A DNA stretch of 64,000 nucleotides, from positions 380,458-444,457 of the forward strand of contig NZ_VRUR01000001.1 of assembly GCF_008040165.1 (NCBI RefSeq), written 5' to 3'. This DNA is from Flagellimonas hymeniacidonis (GTDB lineage: Bacteria > Bacteroidota > Bacteroidia > Flavobacteriales > Flavobacteriaceae). The position numbers were made by a program, and so were the translations under genes. How positions within the stretch are numbered: the stretch's first letter is position 1; each line of letters starts with the position of its first letter. The notes beneath the pieces were generated by a model. It was not told the DNA's origin. It did not search any database and was given only the letters and a program-made list of their open reading frames with translations. This document shows, in pieces, positions 44,688 through 53,318 of the stretch.

Positions 44688-46952
44688 ATGGTAAAATCTG
44701 ATTACTCAATAGGCATCTTACAATACATTCCATTTTTTTATGTCATTTGGTCAGATGACCTACTTTCTGCCTCCGAAATATCCGTGGTCAAAAAAACTAT
44801 TGAGCAGGATTCTGCACTTGAACCGGATGAAAAAGAACAGCTTTCACTTTGGTTGGATAGGGAAAATCCGCCAGCAGATGAAGAACTGAAACATTGGAAA
44901 CATACTATTACAAATTCCAATGTTAAACTTATTGAAAGTGATACCTATCCTCTTGCATCATTAAGCCAACGTTTAGGGAATTTGTACTGCGACAGTTGCG
45001 ATTTCAATGACCATTTAAAACACATTGAAATAAACTTGGGGATACAACCCAACCACTACAATCATTTATTTGATGTTGAAGTCATACATCATAAAACATC
45101 TGATTTTTACAACGCCAAAGTACTCGATGCTATTTTAAAAGGTCCACATGCTAAAGCAGTTGACGAATTTCGGGGTTTTCTGAATCAACCTATTTTTCAC
45201 TGGGATGTTAGAAGAAACAAAGAAGATTTTAGGGGGAAAGTATTGGAACAAGTTCAGCTCTTGGGTACTAACGGATATGGCGCTATGGCTTATGATTCCG
45301 AATATGGAGGGATTGGCAACATGCCGGCCTACGGAGCAATTTTTGAACATCTTATGTTTGTTGATGGGAGCCTTGCAGTGAAATTTGGGGTTCAATTTGG
45401 GCTTTTTGGCGGTAGCATTCAGAAATTGGGCACCAAAAAACATCATGACCAATATTTGGCTAATACTGGAAAAGCAAAATTGCTAGGCTGTTTTGCTATG
45501 ACAGAAACAGGACATGGCTCTAATGTAAGAGGCATAAAAACAACGGCCACTTATCATAAAAAAAGTGATTCAATCATTATTCACACCCCAGGACAAAATG
45601 ATAATAAAGAATATATAGGCAATGCCTTGCATTCAACTATGGCATCGGTTTTTGCACAGTTGATCGTAGATGGGAAAAATGAAGGGGTTCATGCTATTTT
45701 GGTTCCAGTACGAGATAAAAATCATACTGTATTGGAAGGCATTACTATAGAAGACAATGGCTATAAGCTTGGTTTGAATGGTGTGGACAACGGTAAGATT
45801 TGGTTTAATCAGGTGAAAGTCCCCCGTGAAAACTTGTTGGATAAATATGGGGAAATCAGAGATGATGGTAGCTATTTTTCTGCCATTAAGAATCCAAACA
45901 AACGATTTTTTACCATGTTGGGTACTCTGGTTGGCGGCCGAATTTGCGTTGCAAAAGGTGCTGTTGGTGGGGCAAAGATGGCATTGAGCATCGCGGTAAA
46001 GCATGCATTGAACAGAAGACAATTCAATGACAGCGTTAAAGTGCAAGAAGATCTTATTATGGACTACCCCACCCATCAATTACGGTTGACTCCCGCTATA
46101 GCAAGTGCTTATGTTTATCACGTTACTTTGGAGGAAATGATGAAACGGTATAGTGATAATTCACAACCTGATAAAAGAAAAATAGAGACCCAAGTCGCAG
46201 GCCTTAAATCCATCATTACATGGTTTGCAAACGATACTATTCAAGAGTGTCGAGAAGCATGTGGTGGGAAGGGATATTTATTAGAAAATAGAATTGCCAA
46301 TCTAAAAGGGGATGTAGACATATTTACCACTTTTGAGGGAGACAACAATGTATTGTTACAATTAGCAGCCAAAGGTGTTTTATCAGATTTCAAAGCAGAA
46401 TTCAATAGTGCTGGGTTTACTTCGGTTTTAAAATTATTACGAAGTCAACTCGCAGATAAGTTAAGTACGATAAACCCCATTTACTCCAATAAAGTAGACA
46501 AGGAACATTTGTACAATCCGAAATTTCACAAACATGCTTTTAACTACAGGACCCGAAGGCTTACGTATACCCTAGCCATGCGAATAAGAAGCTACATTAA
46601 AAAAGGAATCCCATCATATCAAGCCTTTCTAAAAGTTCAGACCCATTTGCTTGCCTTAGGCAAGGCGTATAGTGTAGAGTTGGCTTATACTATTTTCAAT
46701 GAATTCTGCGCTTCGGTTACTGATGAAAAACACAAAGTTTTATTGGAAAAATTGGGAACACTTTATGCCCTTCATCACATATATAACGACACAGGTTGGT
46801 ATTTGGAACAGGGGTACATCAGTGGAACAAAGTCCAAAGCTATTAGGCAACGGGTGGAACGATTGTCCACAGAATTACGCCCTCATATTGAGGTTTTGGT
46901 AGATGGTTTTGGAATTCCTGAGCATTGCATGACTGCTCCTATTGCCAAATAG
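44688..46952 (+). CDS. Acyl-CoA oxidase-like acyl-CoA dehydrogenase
   Basis: This 754-residue flavoenzyme matches the long acyl-CoA oxidase (ACOX) type rather than the short dehydrogenases. An N-terminal helical region (about 1-130) comes first. The flavin-binding middle domain has CFAMTETGHGSNVRGIKTTA (about 272-291). The C-terminal part holds the motif CREACGGKGYL and the presumed catalytic Glu in TTFEGDNNVLLQ, as in ACOX. It would oxidise acyl-CoA to trans-enoyl-CoA, passing electrons to oxygen or another acceptor. It stands alone. Its stop and that of the convergent head-GIN gene are only 3 bases apart. Confidence 0.88.
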   Translation: MVKSDYSIGILQYIPFFYVIWSDDLLSASEISVVKKTIEQDSALEPDEKEQLSLWLDRENPPADEELKHWKHTITNSNVKLIESDTYPLASLSQRLGNLYCDSCDFNDHLKHIEINLGIQPNHYNHLFDVEVIHHKTSDFYNAKVLDAILKGPHAKAVDEFRGFLNQPIFHWDVRRNKEDFRGKVLEQVQLLGTNGYGAMAYDSEYGGIGNMPAYGAIFEHLMFVDGSLAVKFGVQFGLFGGSIQKLGTKKHHDQYLANTGKAKLLGCFAMTETGHGSNVRGIKTTATYHKKSDSIIIHTPGQNDNKEYIGNALHSTMASVFAQLIVDGKNEGVHAILVPVRDKNHTVLEGITIEDNGYKLGLNGVDNGKIWFNQVKVPRENLLDKYGEIRDDGSYFSAIKNPNKRFFTMLGTLVGGRICVAKGAVGGAKMALSIAVKHALNRRQFNDSVKVQEDLIMDYPTHQLRLTPAIASAYVYHVTLEEMMKRYSDNSQPDKRKIETQVAGLKSIITWFANDTIQECREACGGKGYLLENRIANLKGDVDIFTTFEGDNNVLLQLAAKGVLSDFKAEFNSAGFTSVLKLLRSQLADKLSTINPIYSNKVDKEHLYNPKFHKHAFNYRTRRLTYTLAMRIRSYIKKGIPSYQAFLKVQTHLLALGKAYSVELAYTIFNEFCASVTDEKHKVLLEKLGTLYALHHIYNDTGWYLEQGYISGTKSKAIRQRVERLSTELRPHIEVLVDGFGIPEHCMTAPIAK

Positions 46953-46955
46953 ATA

Positions 46956-47780
46956 TCACTCTACTTTCTTAATTAATTGTGCCGTATCCAAAAACTCCAG
47001 AACAGTAATTTTAGGATTTCCATAGAGATAGATTCTTGAATTTCCTTTGGCACTTAACTCCAAATCCCGATAGGAGTACAAACGCGCATTTGCAGCATTC
47101 TCAAGTCGAGCTTTAATGGTCCCTGCCTCCATTTTTTCGCCTTTGTATTTTGAGTTTCCTGTTAAACCAATTTCCATTCTATCCGAAGTACCTTCAAACA
47201 TCAAAGACCCATTGCCCTCCACATCTACCACACTCACTTCATTTACAGAATATACATAAGCTTCAGCTCTTTTATTAAGGCCTATATTGAGCGAATCCAC
47301 ATCTACATTAAAGTCTCCCTTGCTCATATCTTCCATATTAATATCCATCACAGCGGCATTTGCCTTGATGTCCAACTTTGCATTTGCAAAAGCGTCTACA
47401 AACAGCTCATCGCTGCTTATAATATCATTTGAAACAATGCTACCTTCTTTAACGGTTATTGCTCGGAGTTCGGTGTAATTAATGGTAATATCGAATTGTT
47501 TTTTGGCGGTAACATCATAAAAAGAGCTTATTACTAATGTACTATCCTCTACTTTAAATTTTAAAATATCTACCAAATTATCATCTGCCACAATTTTGTA
47601 CCCAGAGCCAAATGATTTTTTTAATACGATGTCCAGATTATCATTTAGTTGTATTGCATTAAACGCAGGTAGTTCCTGATTGACTTCAGTAACAATTCGA
47701 CTGCCTTTTATTTTAGGTTTTCGCTGTGCCAAAAGGGTTACATGGCACATCAATAAAAGTATAATTACAAGATTTTTCAC
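46956..47780 (-). CDS. Head GIN domain protein (DUF2807)
   Basis: This 274-residue protein starts at a GTG at 47780. A longer frame to 48182 is an out-of-frame shadow of coxA and gives no signal peptide. The chosen start gives a signal peptide VKNLVIILLLMCHVTLLAQ. The DUF2807 beta-helix region follows, with the family pattern of repeated D-hydrophobic strand motifs (FVDAFANAKLDIKANAAVMD and the SAKGNSRIYLYG ending). Members are exported and their role is unknown. A terminator separates it from coxA. Confidence 0.85.
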   Translation of the reverse strand: MKNLVIILLLMCHVTLLAQRKPKIKGSRIVTEVNQELPAFNAIQLNDNLDIVLKKSFGSGYKIVADDNLVDILKFKVEDSTLVISSFYDVTAKKQFDITINYTELRAITVKEGSIVSNDIISSDELFVDAFANAKLDIKANAAVMDINMEDMSKGDFNVDVDSLNIGLNKRAEAYVYSVNEVSVVDVEGNGSLMFEGTSDRMEIGLTGNSKYKGEKMEAGTIKARLENAANARLYSYRDLELSAKGNSRIYLYGNPKITVLEFLDTAQLIKKVE

Positions 47781-47851
47781 AAGTGTTCGATTTAAGGTTC
47801 TTAAAGATATTACAATTACGGATAACAATTGCTGTACAAAACTCCGTAAAC

Positions 47852-47878
47852 AAAAAACCCATCCGAGTGGGATGGGCT
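47852..47878 (-). terminator. Rho-independent terminator of the act-cox operon
   Basis: On the minus strand, CCCATCC (47876-47870 reading) pairs with GGATGGG around a 5-base loop, followed by a run of six T (plus-strand A at 47852-47857). It lies 18 bases after the coxA stop and ends the long respiratory operon. Confidence 0.85.
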
Positions 47879-47895
47879 TTGTTATATCTAAAATC

Positions 47896-49713
47896 TTAGT
47901 GATTGAGTTCTTCTTCGTTATCCTGAAGCGGTATGTTCTGCGGAACAAAATCCTGTCCTGGGATAATATACTCACCATTCTCATAGGTCTTGCTATAGTC
48001 ATACGCCCAACGATGCACATGAGGGATATCTCCTGGCCAGTTTCCGTGCATATGTTCTTGAGGAGCTGTCCATTCAAGGGTATTTGAGCCCCATGGGTTT
48101 TGAGGTCCTCTCTTACCATAAAATATGCTATAGACAAAGTTGTAAACGAAAACCAATTGTGCCGCTCCTGCAATAAGTGCAAATACGGTCATTAATACTT
48201 GAACATTGGTCAATTCATCAAACATCGGGAACGCCGTATTTTCATAGTAACGTCTTGGCACTCCTGCCATACCAACAAAATGCATTGGGAAGAATACGCC
48301 ATAGGCACAAATTGCGGTTACCCAGAAATGAACATAACCCAAGTTCTTGTTCATCATTCTACCTTGGAACATTTTCGGGAACCAATGGTATACACCCGCA
48401 AAAAGTCCATATAGTGCAGAAATACCCATTACCAAATGGAAGTGAGCTACTACAAAATAGGTGTCATGAACATTGATATCCAATGTGCTATCTCCAAGAA
48501 TAATCCCTGTAAGACCACCCGATATAAAGGTAGAAACCAAACCTATGGAAAATAACATTCCAGGATTAAGTTGCAGATTTCCCTTCCATAAGGTGGTTAT
48601 ATAGTTGAAAGCTTTTACCGCAGACGGAATTGCAATCAATAAGGTTGTAAACGTAAATACTGACCCCAAAAATGGATTCATCCCCGAGATGAACATATGG
48701 TGACCCCACACAATTGTGGATAGGAAAGCAATCGCTAAAATAGAAGCTACCATGGCACGATAGCCAAAGATTGGTTTTCTTGCATTTGTAGACATTACTT
48801 CGGACGTAATTCCTAATGCCGGTAACAATACAATGTATACTTCAGGGTGTCCCAAGAACCAAAATAGGTGCTCAAACAATACTGGTGATCCTCCTTGATA
48901 ATGTAATACTTCACCTTGTATAAAGATATCTGAAAGGAAGAATGATGTTCCAAAACTTCTATCCATAATTAGCAGCAAGGCCGCTGAAAGTAACACTGGA
49001 AAGGAAATTACCCCGATAACTGCTGTTACAAAGAATGCCCAAATAGTCAATGGCAAACGGGTCATTGACATTCCTTTAGTTCTTAAGTTGATAACAGTAA
49101 CAATATAGTTTAATGATCCCAGTAAAGAAGAAGCAATAAATATGGCCATAGAAACTAGCCATAGGGTCATACCCAAACCAGAACCGGGTTGGGCAGAAGG
49201 CAATGCGCTTAAGGGAGGATAAATTGTCCATCCTGCTGCGGCAGGACCAGCTTCTACAAACAATGAAATGATCATGACTACTGCAGAGACAAAGAACATC
49301 CAAAAAGAAAGCATGTTTAGGAAGCCCGAAGCCATATCCCGAGCACCAATCTGCAACGGAATTAATAGGTTACTAAAGGTACCACTCAATCCTGCGGTAA
49401 GCACGAAGAATACCATTATGGTTCCGTGCATAGTAATCAAAGCCAAGTACATATCAGCATCCATAACACCATCTGGAGCCCACTTGCCCAAAAACGCCTC
49501 AAAGACAGAGAAGGATTCTCCAGGCCATGCCAATTGCATTCTAAATAGCAACGACATTGCAATTCCAATGAAGCCCATAACCAAAACACCGGTGATAAGA
49601 TATTGCTTAGCAATCATCTTATGGTCCTGACTAAAGATATATTTGGTTACGAAGGTTTCTTTATGATGATGTCCATGATCTTCGTGTCCGTGTTCGTGTC
49701 CAGTAGCTGACAT
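47896..49713 (-). CDS. ctaD: Cytochrome c oxidase subunit I (caa3 type)
   Basis: This 605-residue protein has 12 or more membrane helices and the A-family landmarks: HGTIMVFF, FWFLGHPEVYIVLLPALG with the CuB/Tyr-His site, WGHHMFISGMNP and the HDTYFVVAHFHLVMG segment with two heme-ligand histidines. It reduces oxygen to water and pumps protons. The N-terminus is unusual: seven His within residues 6-17 (HEHGHEDHGHHH). It follows coxB after 43 bases and closes the operon. A matching ctaB and subunits III/IV are 20 kb away. Confidence 0.96.
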   Translation of the reverse strand: MSATGHEHGHEDHGHHHKETFVTKYIFSQDHKMIAKQYLITGVLVMGFIGIAMSLLFRMQLAWPGESFSVFEAFLGKWAPDGVMDADMYLALITMHGTIMVFFVLTAGLSGTFSNLLIPLQIGARDMASGFLNMLSFWMFFVSAVVMIISLFVEAGPAAAGWTIYPPLSALPSAQPGSGLGMTLWLVSMAIFIASSLLGSLNYIVTVINLRTKGMSMTRLPLTIWAFFVTAVIGVISFPVLLSAALLLIMDRSFGTSFFLSDIFIQGEVLHYQGGSPVLFEHLFWFLGHPEVYIVLLPALGITSEVMSTNARKPIFGYRAMVASILAIAFLSTIVWGHHMFISGMNPFLGSVFTFTTLLIAIPSAVKAFNYITTLWKGNLQLNPGMLFSIGLVSTFISGGLTGIILGDSTLDINVHDTYFVVAHFHLVMGISALYGLFAGVYHWFPKMFQGRMMNKNLGYVHFWVTAICAYGVFFPMHFVGMAGVPRRYYENTAFPMFDELTNVQVLMTVFALIAGAAQLVFVYNFVYSIFYGKRGPQNPWGSNTLEWTAPQEHMHGNWPGDIPHVHRWAYDYSKTYENGEYIIPGQDFVPQNIPLQDNEEELNH

Positions 49714-49755
49714 AATCTCTTTTAAATTTTATTATAGTTCTTATCCTAGCCTAAC

Positions 49756-50814
49756 TTATTCCGTTGGTGCAACCGTTTCTTTAAAGGTTACTTGTTCGGC
49801 AATCCATTTATTATATTCCTCTTCTGTCTCTACTATAATTTTCATTTGCATATTATAGTGCGATTTTCCACAGATTTTATTACAAAGCAAGATATAGTCA
49901 AATTCCCAAGGGTCTGTATTAGGTTTTCCTTCTGCAGCCCATTTTGCTCTTAACGCGTTTGTTCTTTTCACTTTATCCACCACATCAGGATTCAATCTCA
50001 TTTCTTCCGTTGTAATGGTCGGTGTAAATGAGAATTGTGTGATCATACCTGGAACACAGTTCATCTGTGCTCTAAAGTGAGGCATATAAGCGGAATGTAA
50101 TACGTCTTGTGAACGCATCATAAAGTTGACTTTTCTTCCCACAGGAAGGTGTAGTTCCTTTACGATTACGTCATCCGCAGCATTTGGATCAGATTCATCC
50201 AAACCAAGTACATTTGCTCTATCAATATCAATTAAGCGAACACTTGCGTCTCCAAGAACATTATCATCTCCTCCATAACGTGCAGTCCAGTTAAATTGCT
50301 GTGCATATAATTCCACAATCAGTGGATCGTCTTCATCATTTACATCCATGATGTTCGTCCATGTGTATAAGCCCCAAAGGATTAATCCGGCTAAAACAAT
50401 AACGGGAATGATAGTCCAGATAAACTCTAAACGGTCGTTGTCGGCAAAGAAAAGAGCTTTCTTTCCTTTTTCTCCGCGATATTTATATCCGAAGTAATGC
50501 AACAAAAACTGCGTAATGGTCTGTACAAAAAAGATAATGGCAAATGACACCCACATCAATTGATCATATTCCCCACCATGGGCAGAAGATGCTTCTGGCA
50601 GAAGCATTTTACTGTACTTGGCAAAGCTAAATATGGTTATACCATAGATAAAAATTACGAATCCAAACAATAGATAACCATTGTACTTATTATCTGAATC
50701 TGTGGCTACCTCAGTGTTTTCCGTTTTTAGTTGGGACAATTCAAAAATCTTGGTCATTTGCCAGATTGCGATTGCTACCAGTACTAAAACAGTCAATGTT
50801 AATAATGCAGTCAT
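49756..50814 (-). CDS. ctaC: Cytochrome c oxidase subunit II
   Basis: This 352-residue protein has an N-terminal helix, then helices near 46-66 and 82-105 plus another near 130-150, followed by a periplasmic cupredoxin domain. The binuclear CuA site is complete: CNKICGKSHYNMQM near residues 311-324 supplies two Cys, His and Met, and LHSAYMPHFR supplies another His. No cytochrome c domain is fused, so the electron donor is probably ActE or another cytochrome. It is 27 bases downstream of actF. Confidence 0.95.
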   Translation of the reverse strand: MTALLTLTVLVLVAIAIWQMTKIFELSQLKTENTEVATDSDNKYNGYLLFGFVIFIYGITIFSFAKYSKMLLPEASSAHGGEYDQLMWVSFAIIFFVQTITQFLLHYFGYKYRGEKGKKALFFADNDRLEFIWTIIPVIVLAGLILWGLYTWTNIMDVNDEDDPLIVELYAQQFNWTARYGGDDNVLGDASVRLIDIDRANVLGLDESDPNAADDVIVKELHLPVGRKVNFMMRSQDVLHSAYMPHFRAQMNCVPGMITQFSFTPTITTEEMRLNPDVVDKVKRTNALRAKWAAEGKPNTDPWEFDYILLCNKICGKSHYNMQMKIIVETEEEYNKWIAEQVTFKETVAPTE

Positions 50815-50841
50815 TGTATATCTTTCTAAGCCTTAATCGTA

Positions 50842-52197
50842 TTAATAATGAAATTGTCTACTTTCTTCAAGGAATGGATTGCGCTTGGGTTGCAATGGCG
50901 CTTTAGTAAGTGCATTGAACACCCAATACACAAATAATCCCCCAAAGAACAATATTCCTCCAATTTCGGGTAATCCTATATACCATTGATCGCCAACCGT
51001 TGCAGGCATGATCATATTGAACACGTCCATATAGTGACCAAAAAGCACTACAAGACCAGCCATGATAACAAACCAATTTACTCTTTTGTAATCACTGTTC
51101 ATCAATACCAATACTGGGAAGATGAAATTCATGGCTAACATTCCAAAGAATGGCAATTTATAATCTTCAATTCGTGTGATAAAATAGGTTACTTCTTCTG
51201 GGATGTTGGCATACCAAATCAGCATAAACTGTGAGAACCATAGGTAGGTCCAAAAAATACTGATACCGAACATGAATTTTGCCAAATCATGAATGTGGCT
51301 ATCGTTTACATCTTCTAAATAACCTTTTGATTTCAGGTAAATGGCAATCATCGCAATTACCGTAATTCCTGAAACGAACATGCTTGCAAACACGTACCAT
51401 CCAAATAGGGTACTGAACCAGTGTGGATCCACACTCATGATCCAATCCCAAGACATCATGGATTCTGTAATCAAATAGAACACCAAGAAAGCAGCAGACC
51501 ATCTAAAATTCTTTACAAAGTTGGTGTTGTCATCAGACTCATCCTGTGCTAATGAAAGTTTTCTGGAATATTCGCGATAGAAAATCCAACCACCCAAGAA
51601 AATTGCTGCACGAACCAAAAAGAAGGTAGGGTTCAAGTATCCAGCTTTTCCTTGTAACAATTTATCATGAGCAACAACATCAGCATCCATCCATACAAAC
51701 ATATGATTCATATGTAGTACTGAAAGTACCAAAATCACAAATACGATAATTCCGCCAGGAACTAAATACGCCGTGATTCCCTCCATTACACGGAACAACA
51801 AAGGCGACCAACCTGCTTGTGATGCACGTTGTATAGCATAGAAAGCCAAAACGCCCAAGGATATCATAAAGAAGAAAAAGGCAGCTACATATAATGCAGA
51901 CCAAGGTCTATTTTGTAATTGGTGCAATACATGTTCATCATGCGAAGCATCGTGCTCCTCTCCATGTGCTTCAGCTTCACCGTGTGTATCTTTTTCTGCA
52001 TGATCTCCTTCTGCGGCATGGCTTGAAGCTTCTTCGCCGTGTCCTCCTCCATGACCATCGTCATGTGCTGAAGCCACCATTGCTTTGGCTTCTTCCACAG
52101 TACTGGGAGCAGATAAAAAACCTGTTGCTAAACAAATCAATCCAACTGCCATTGCAATGAAAGATCCTATTTTAAGTCTGTTTGAAAACGTGTACAT
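50842..52197 (-). CDS. actF: Alternative complex III membrane subunit ActF
   Basis: This 451-residue protein has about ten predicted transmembrane helices, and helices in the C-terminal half are typical of ActF. The family forms part of the quinol:cytochrome c oxidoreductase (ACIII), resembling NrfD-like ActC, and is expected to take part in the proton path. Between the first helix (about 8-28) and the second (about 100-120) sits a hydrophilic loop of residues 45-92 with 11 His and many Glu/Asp. This is a striking local feature. It ends RNPFLEESRQFHY. Confidence 0.93.
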   Translation of the reverse strand: MYTFSNRLKIGSFIAMAVGLICLATGFLSAPSTVEEAKAMVASAHDDGHGGGHGEEASSHAAEGDHAEKDTHGEAEAHGEEHDASHDEHVLHQLQNRPWSALYVAAFFFFMISLGVLAFYAIQRASQAGWSPLLFRVMEGITAYLVPGGIIVFVILVLSVLHMNHMFVWMDADVVAHDKLLQGKAGYLNPTFFLVRAAIFLGGWIFYREYSRKLSLAQDESDDNTNFVKNFRWSAAFLVFYLITESMMSWDWIMSVDPHWFSTLFGWYVFASMFVSGITVIAMIAIYLKSKGYLEDVNDSHIHDLAKFMFGISIFWTYLWFSQFMLIWYANIPEEVTYFITRIEDYKLPFFGMLAMNFIFPVLVLMNSDYKRVNWFVIMAGLVVLFGHYMDVFNMIMPATVGDQWYIGLPEIGGILFFGGLFVYWVFNALTKAPLQPKRNPFLEESRQFHY

Positions 52198-52214
52198 AGT
52201 ATCCTCTTATCCAA

Positions 52215-52784
52215 TTATTTTGTTAGGTCTTCCTTTAATTTCATTACGTATTCTGACACTTGCCACATCTCTTCTTCATTGGCCAACTGAGCTGCGTAAG
52301 AGCCCATAGAGTTTAAACCGTAATAAATAGTATGGTATGTGCTTCCCACGGTAATATTACGCGCAACGTCATCATAACTGGGAACACCCAATATTTTTTC
52401 TCTTTTTACCAAAGTACCTTGTCCTTTTCCTTTAGGTCCGTGACAAATAGCACAGTAAATATCATATAGTTCTTTTCCTTTGGAAAGATTGGATTCCATT
52501 TGCAAGGAATCCAACGGGCTTGGTTCTACTCTTGCCAAGTCTTTTCCTTCTGGAGTATTTTCAAACTTGTATGGCATATACCCTCTTGCAATGGTATTTT
52601 CTGCCGGAAGCATAGCTTCTGTTCCATTGGGGAACAATCCATTATCCACTCCCTGATAGGTTTCGTACCCTACGGGTTCATACATGTTTGGCATATACTG
52701 ATAGTTTGGACTGTTCTTGTCAGCACAAGCTGCCAGTGATAGTACCAAAACCAAGACAACACTTATTTTACCTAAATGCTTCAT
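52215..52784 (-). CDS. actE: ACIII monoheme cytochrome c lipoprotein ActE
   Basis: This 189-residue protein (start at 52784; a longer ATG frame at 52811 would overlap actD) has a lipoprotein signal with Cys20 in SLAAC. One heme-binding site CAICHGP lies at 111-117. The axial Met is probably in GLNSMGSYA. ActE is the cytochrome c of the alternative complex III and passes electrons to the oxidase. It lies between actF and actD with only small gaps. Confidence 0.92.
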   Translation of the reverse strand: MKHLGKISVVLVLVLSLAACADKNSPNYQYMPNMYEPVGYETYQGVDNGLFPNGTEAMLPAENTIARGYMPYKFENTPEGKDLARVEPSPLDSLQMESNLSKGKELYDIYCAICHGPKGKGQGTLVKREKILGVPSYDDVARNITVGSTYHTIYYGLNSMGSYAAQLANEEEMWQVSEYVMKLKEDLTK

Positions 52785-52788
52785 ATTT

Positions 52789-53316
52789 TTAAGAATCCTT
52801 TTCTGTAACATTTATTTCAACAGCTCCAGTATCCCACAACAATGCTGTAAGTTCCTTTTCATTATCATGAATACCCAATTCCATTAAAAAATGGTCATCT
52901 GTTGTTCTTACATCTGGGTTTTCCGCTTTTTTAAAGGGCCACATTCTACTTCTTAAATAAAATGTGATTACCATTAAATGCGCTGCAAAGAACACCGTTA
53001 ATTCAAACATAATTGGAACAAAGGCCGGCATATTTTCCAAATAGGTAAAACTTGGTTTACCACCAATATCCTGTGGCCAATCATCAATCATGATATAGTT
53101 CATCATAACAATGGCAACAATAAGTCCTAAACAACCATACATAAAGGAAGTGATTGCTATTCGGGTATCTTCTAAGCCCATTGCCTTGTCTAAACCATGC
53201 ACGGGGAAAGGGGTATACACTTCTTCAATATGATGGTGCTCTGCCCTTACCTTTTTTACGGCATGCATCAATACATCATCATCGGTATAAAGTGCCTGTA
53301 TAACTTTTGATGCCAT
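52789..53316 (-). CDS. actD: ACIII membrane subunit ActD (DUF3341)
   Basis: This 175-residue protein has two transmembrane helices (about 58-78 and 100-122) in a DUF3341 layout. A soluble N-terminus (about 1-55) starts with a segment ALYTDDDVLMHAVKKVRAEH, and a C-terminal tail carries DDHFLMELG. ActD is an accessory structural subunit of the alternative complex III. It starts 2 bases after the actC stop. Confidence 0.92.
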   Translation of the reverse strand: MASKVIQALYTDDDVLMHAVKKVRAEHHHIEEVYTPFPVHGLDKAMGLEDTRIAITSFMYGCLGLIVAIVMMNYIMIDDWPQDIGGKPSFTYLENMPAFVPIMFELTVFFAAHLMVITFYLRSRMWPFKKAENPDVRTTDDHFLMELGIHDNEKELTALLWDTGAVEINVTEKDS

Positions 53317-53318
53317 AA

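Noticed and set aside
47781..48182. N-terminal extension of the head-GIN reading frame
   Set aside because: It lies out of frame inside coxA, crosses the coxA terminator and gives no signal peptide; the GTG at 47780 gives a proper one.
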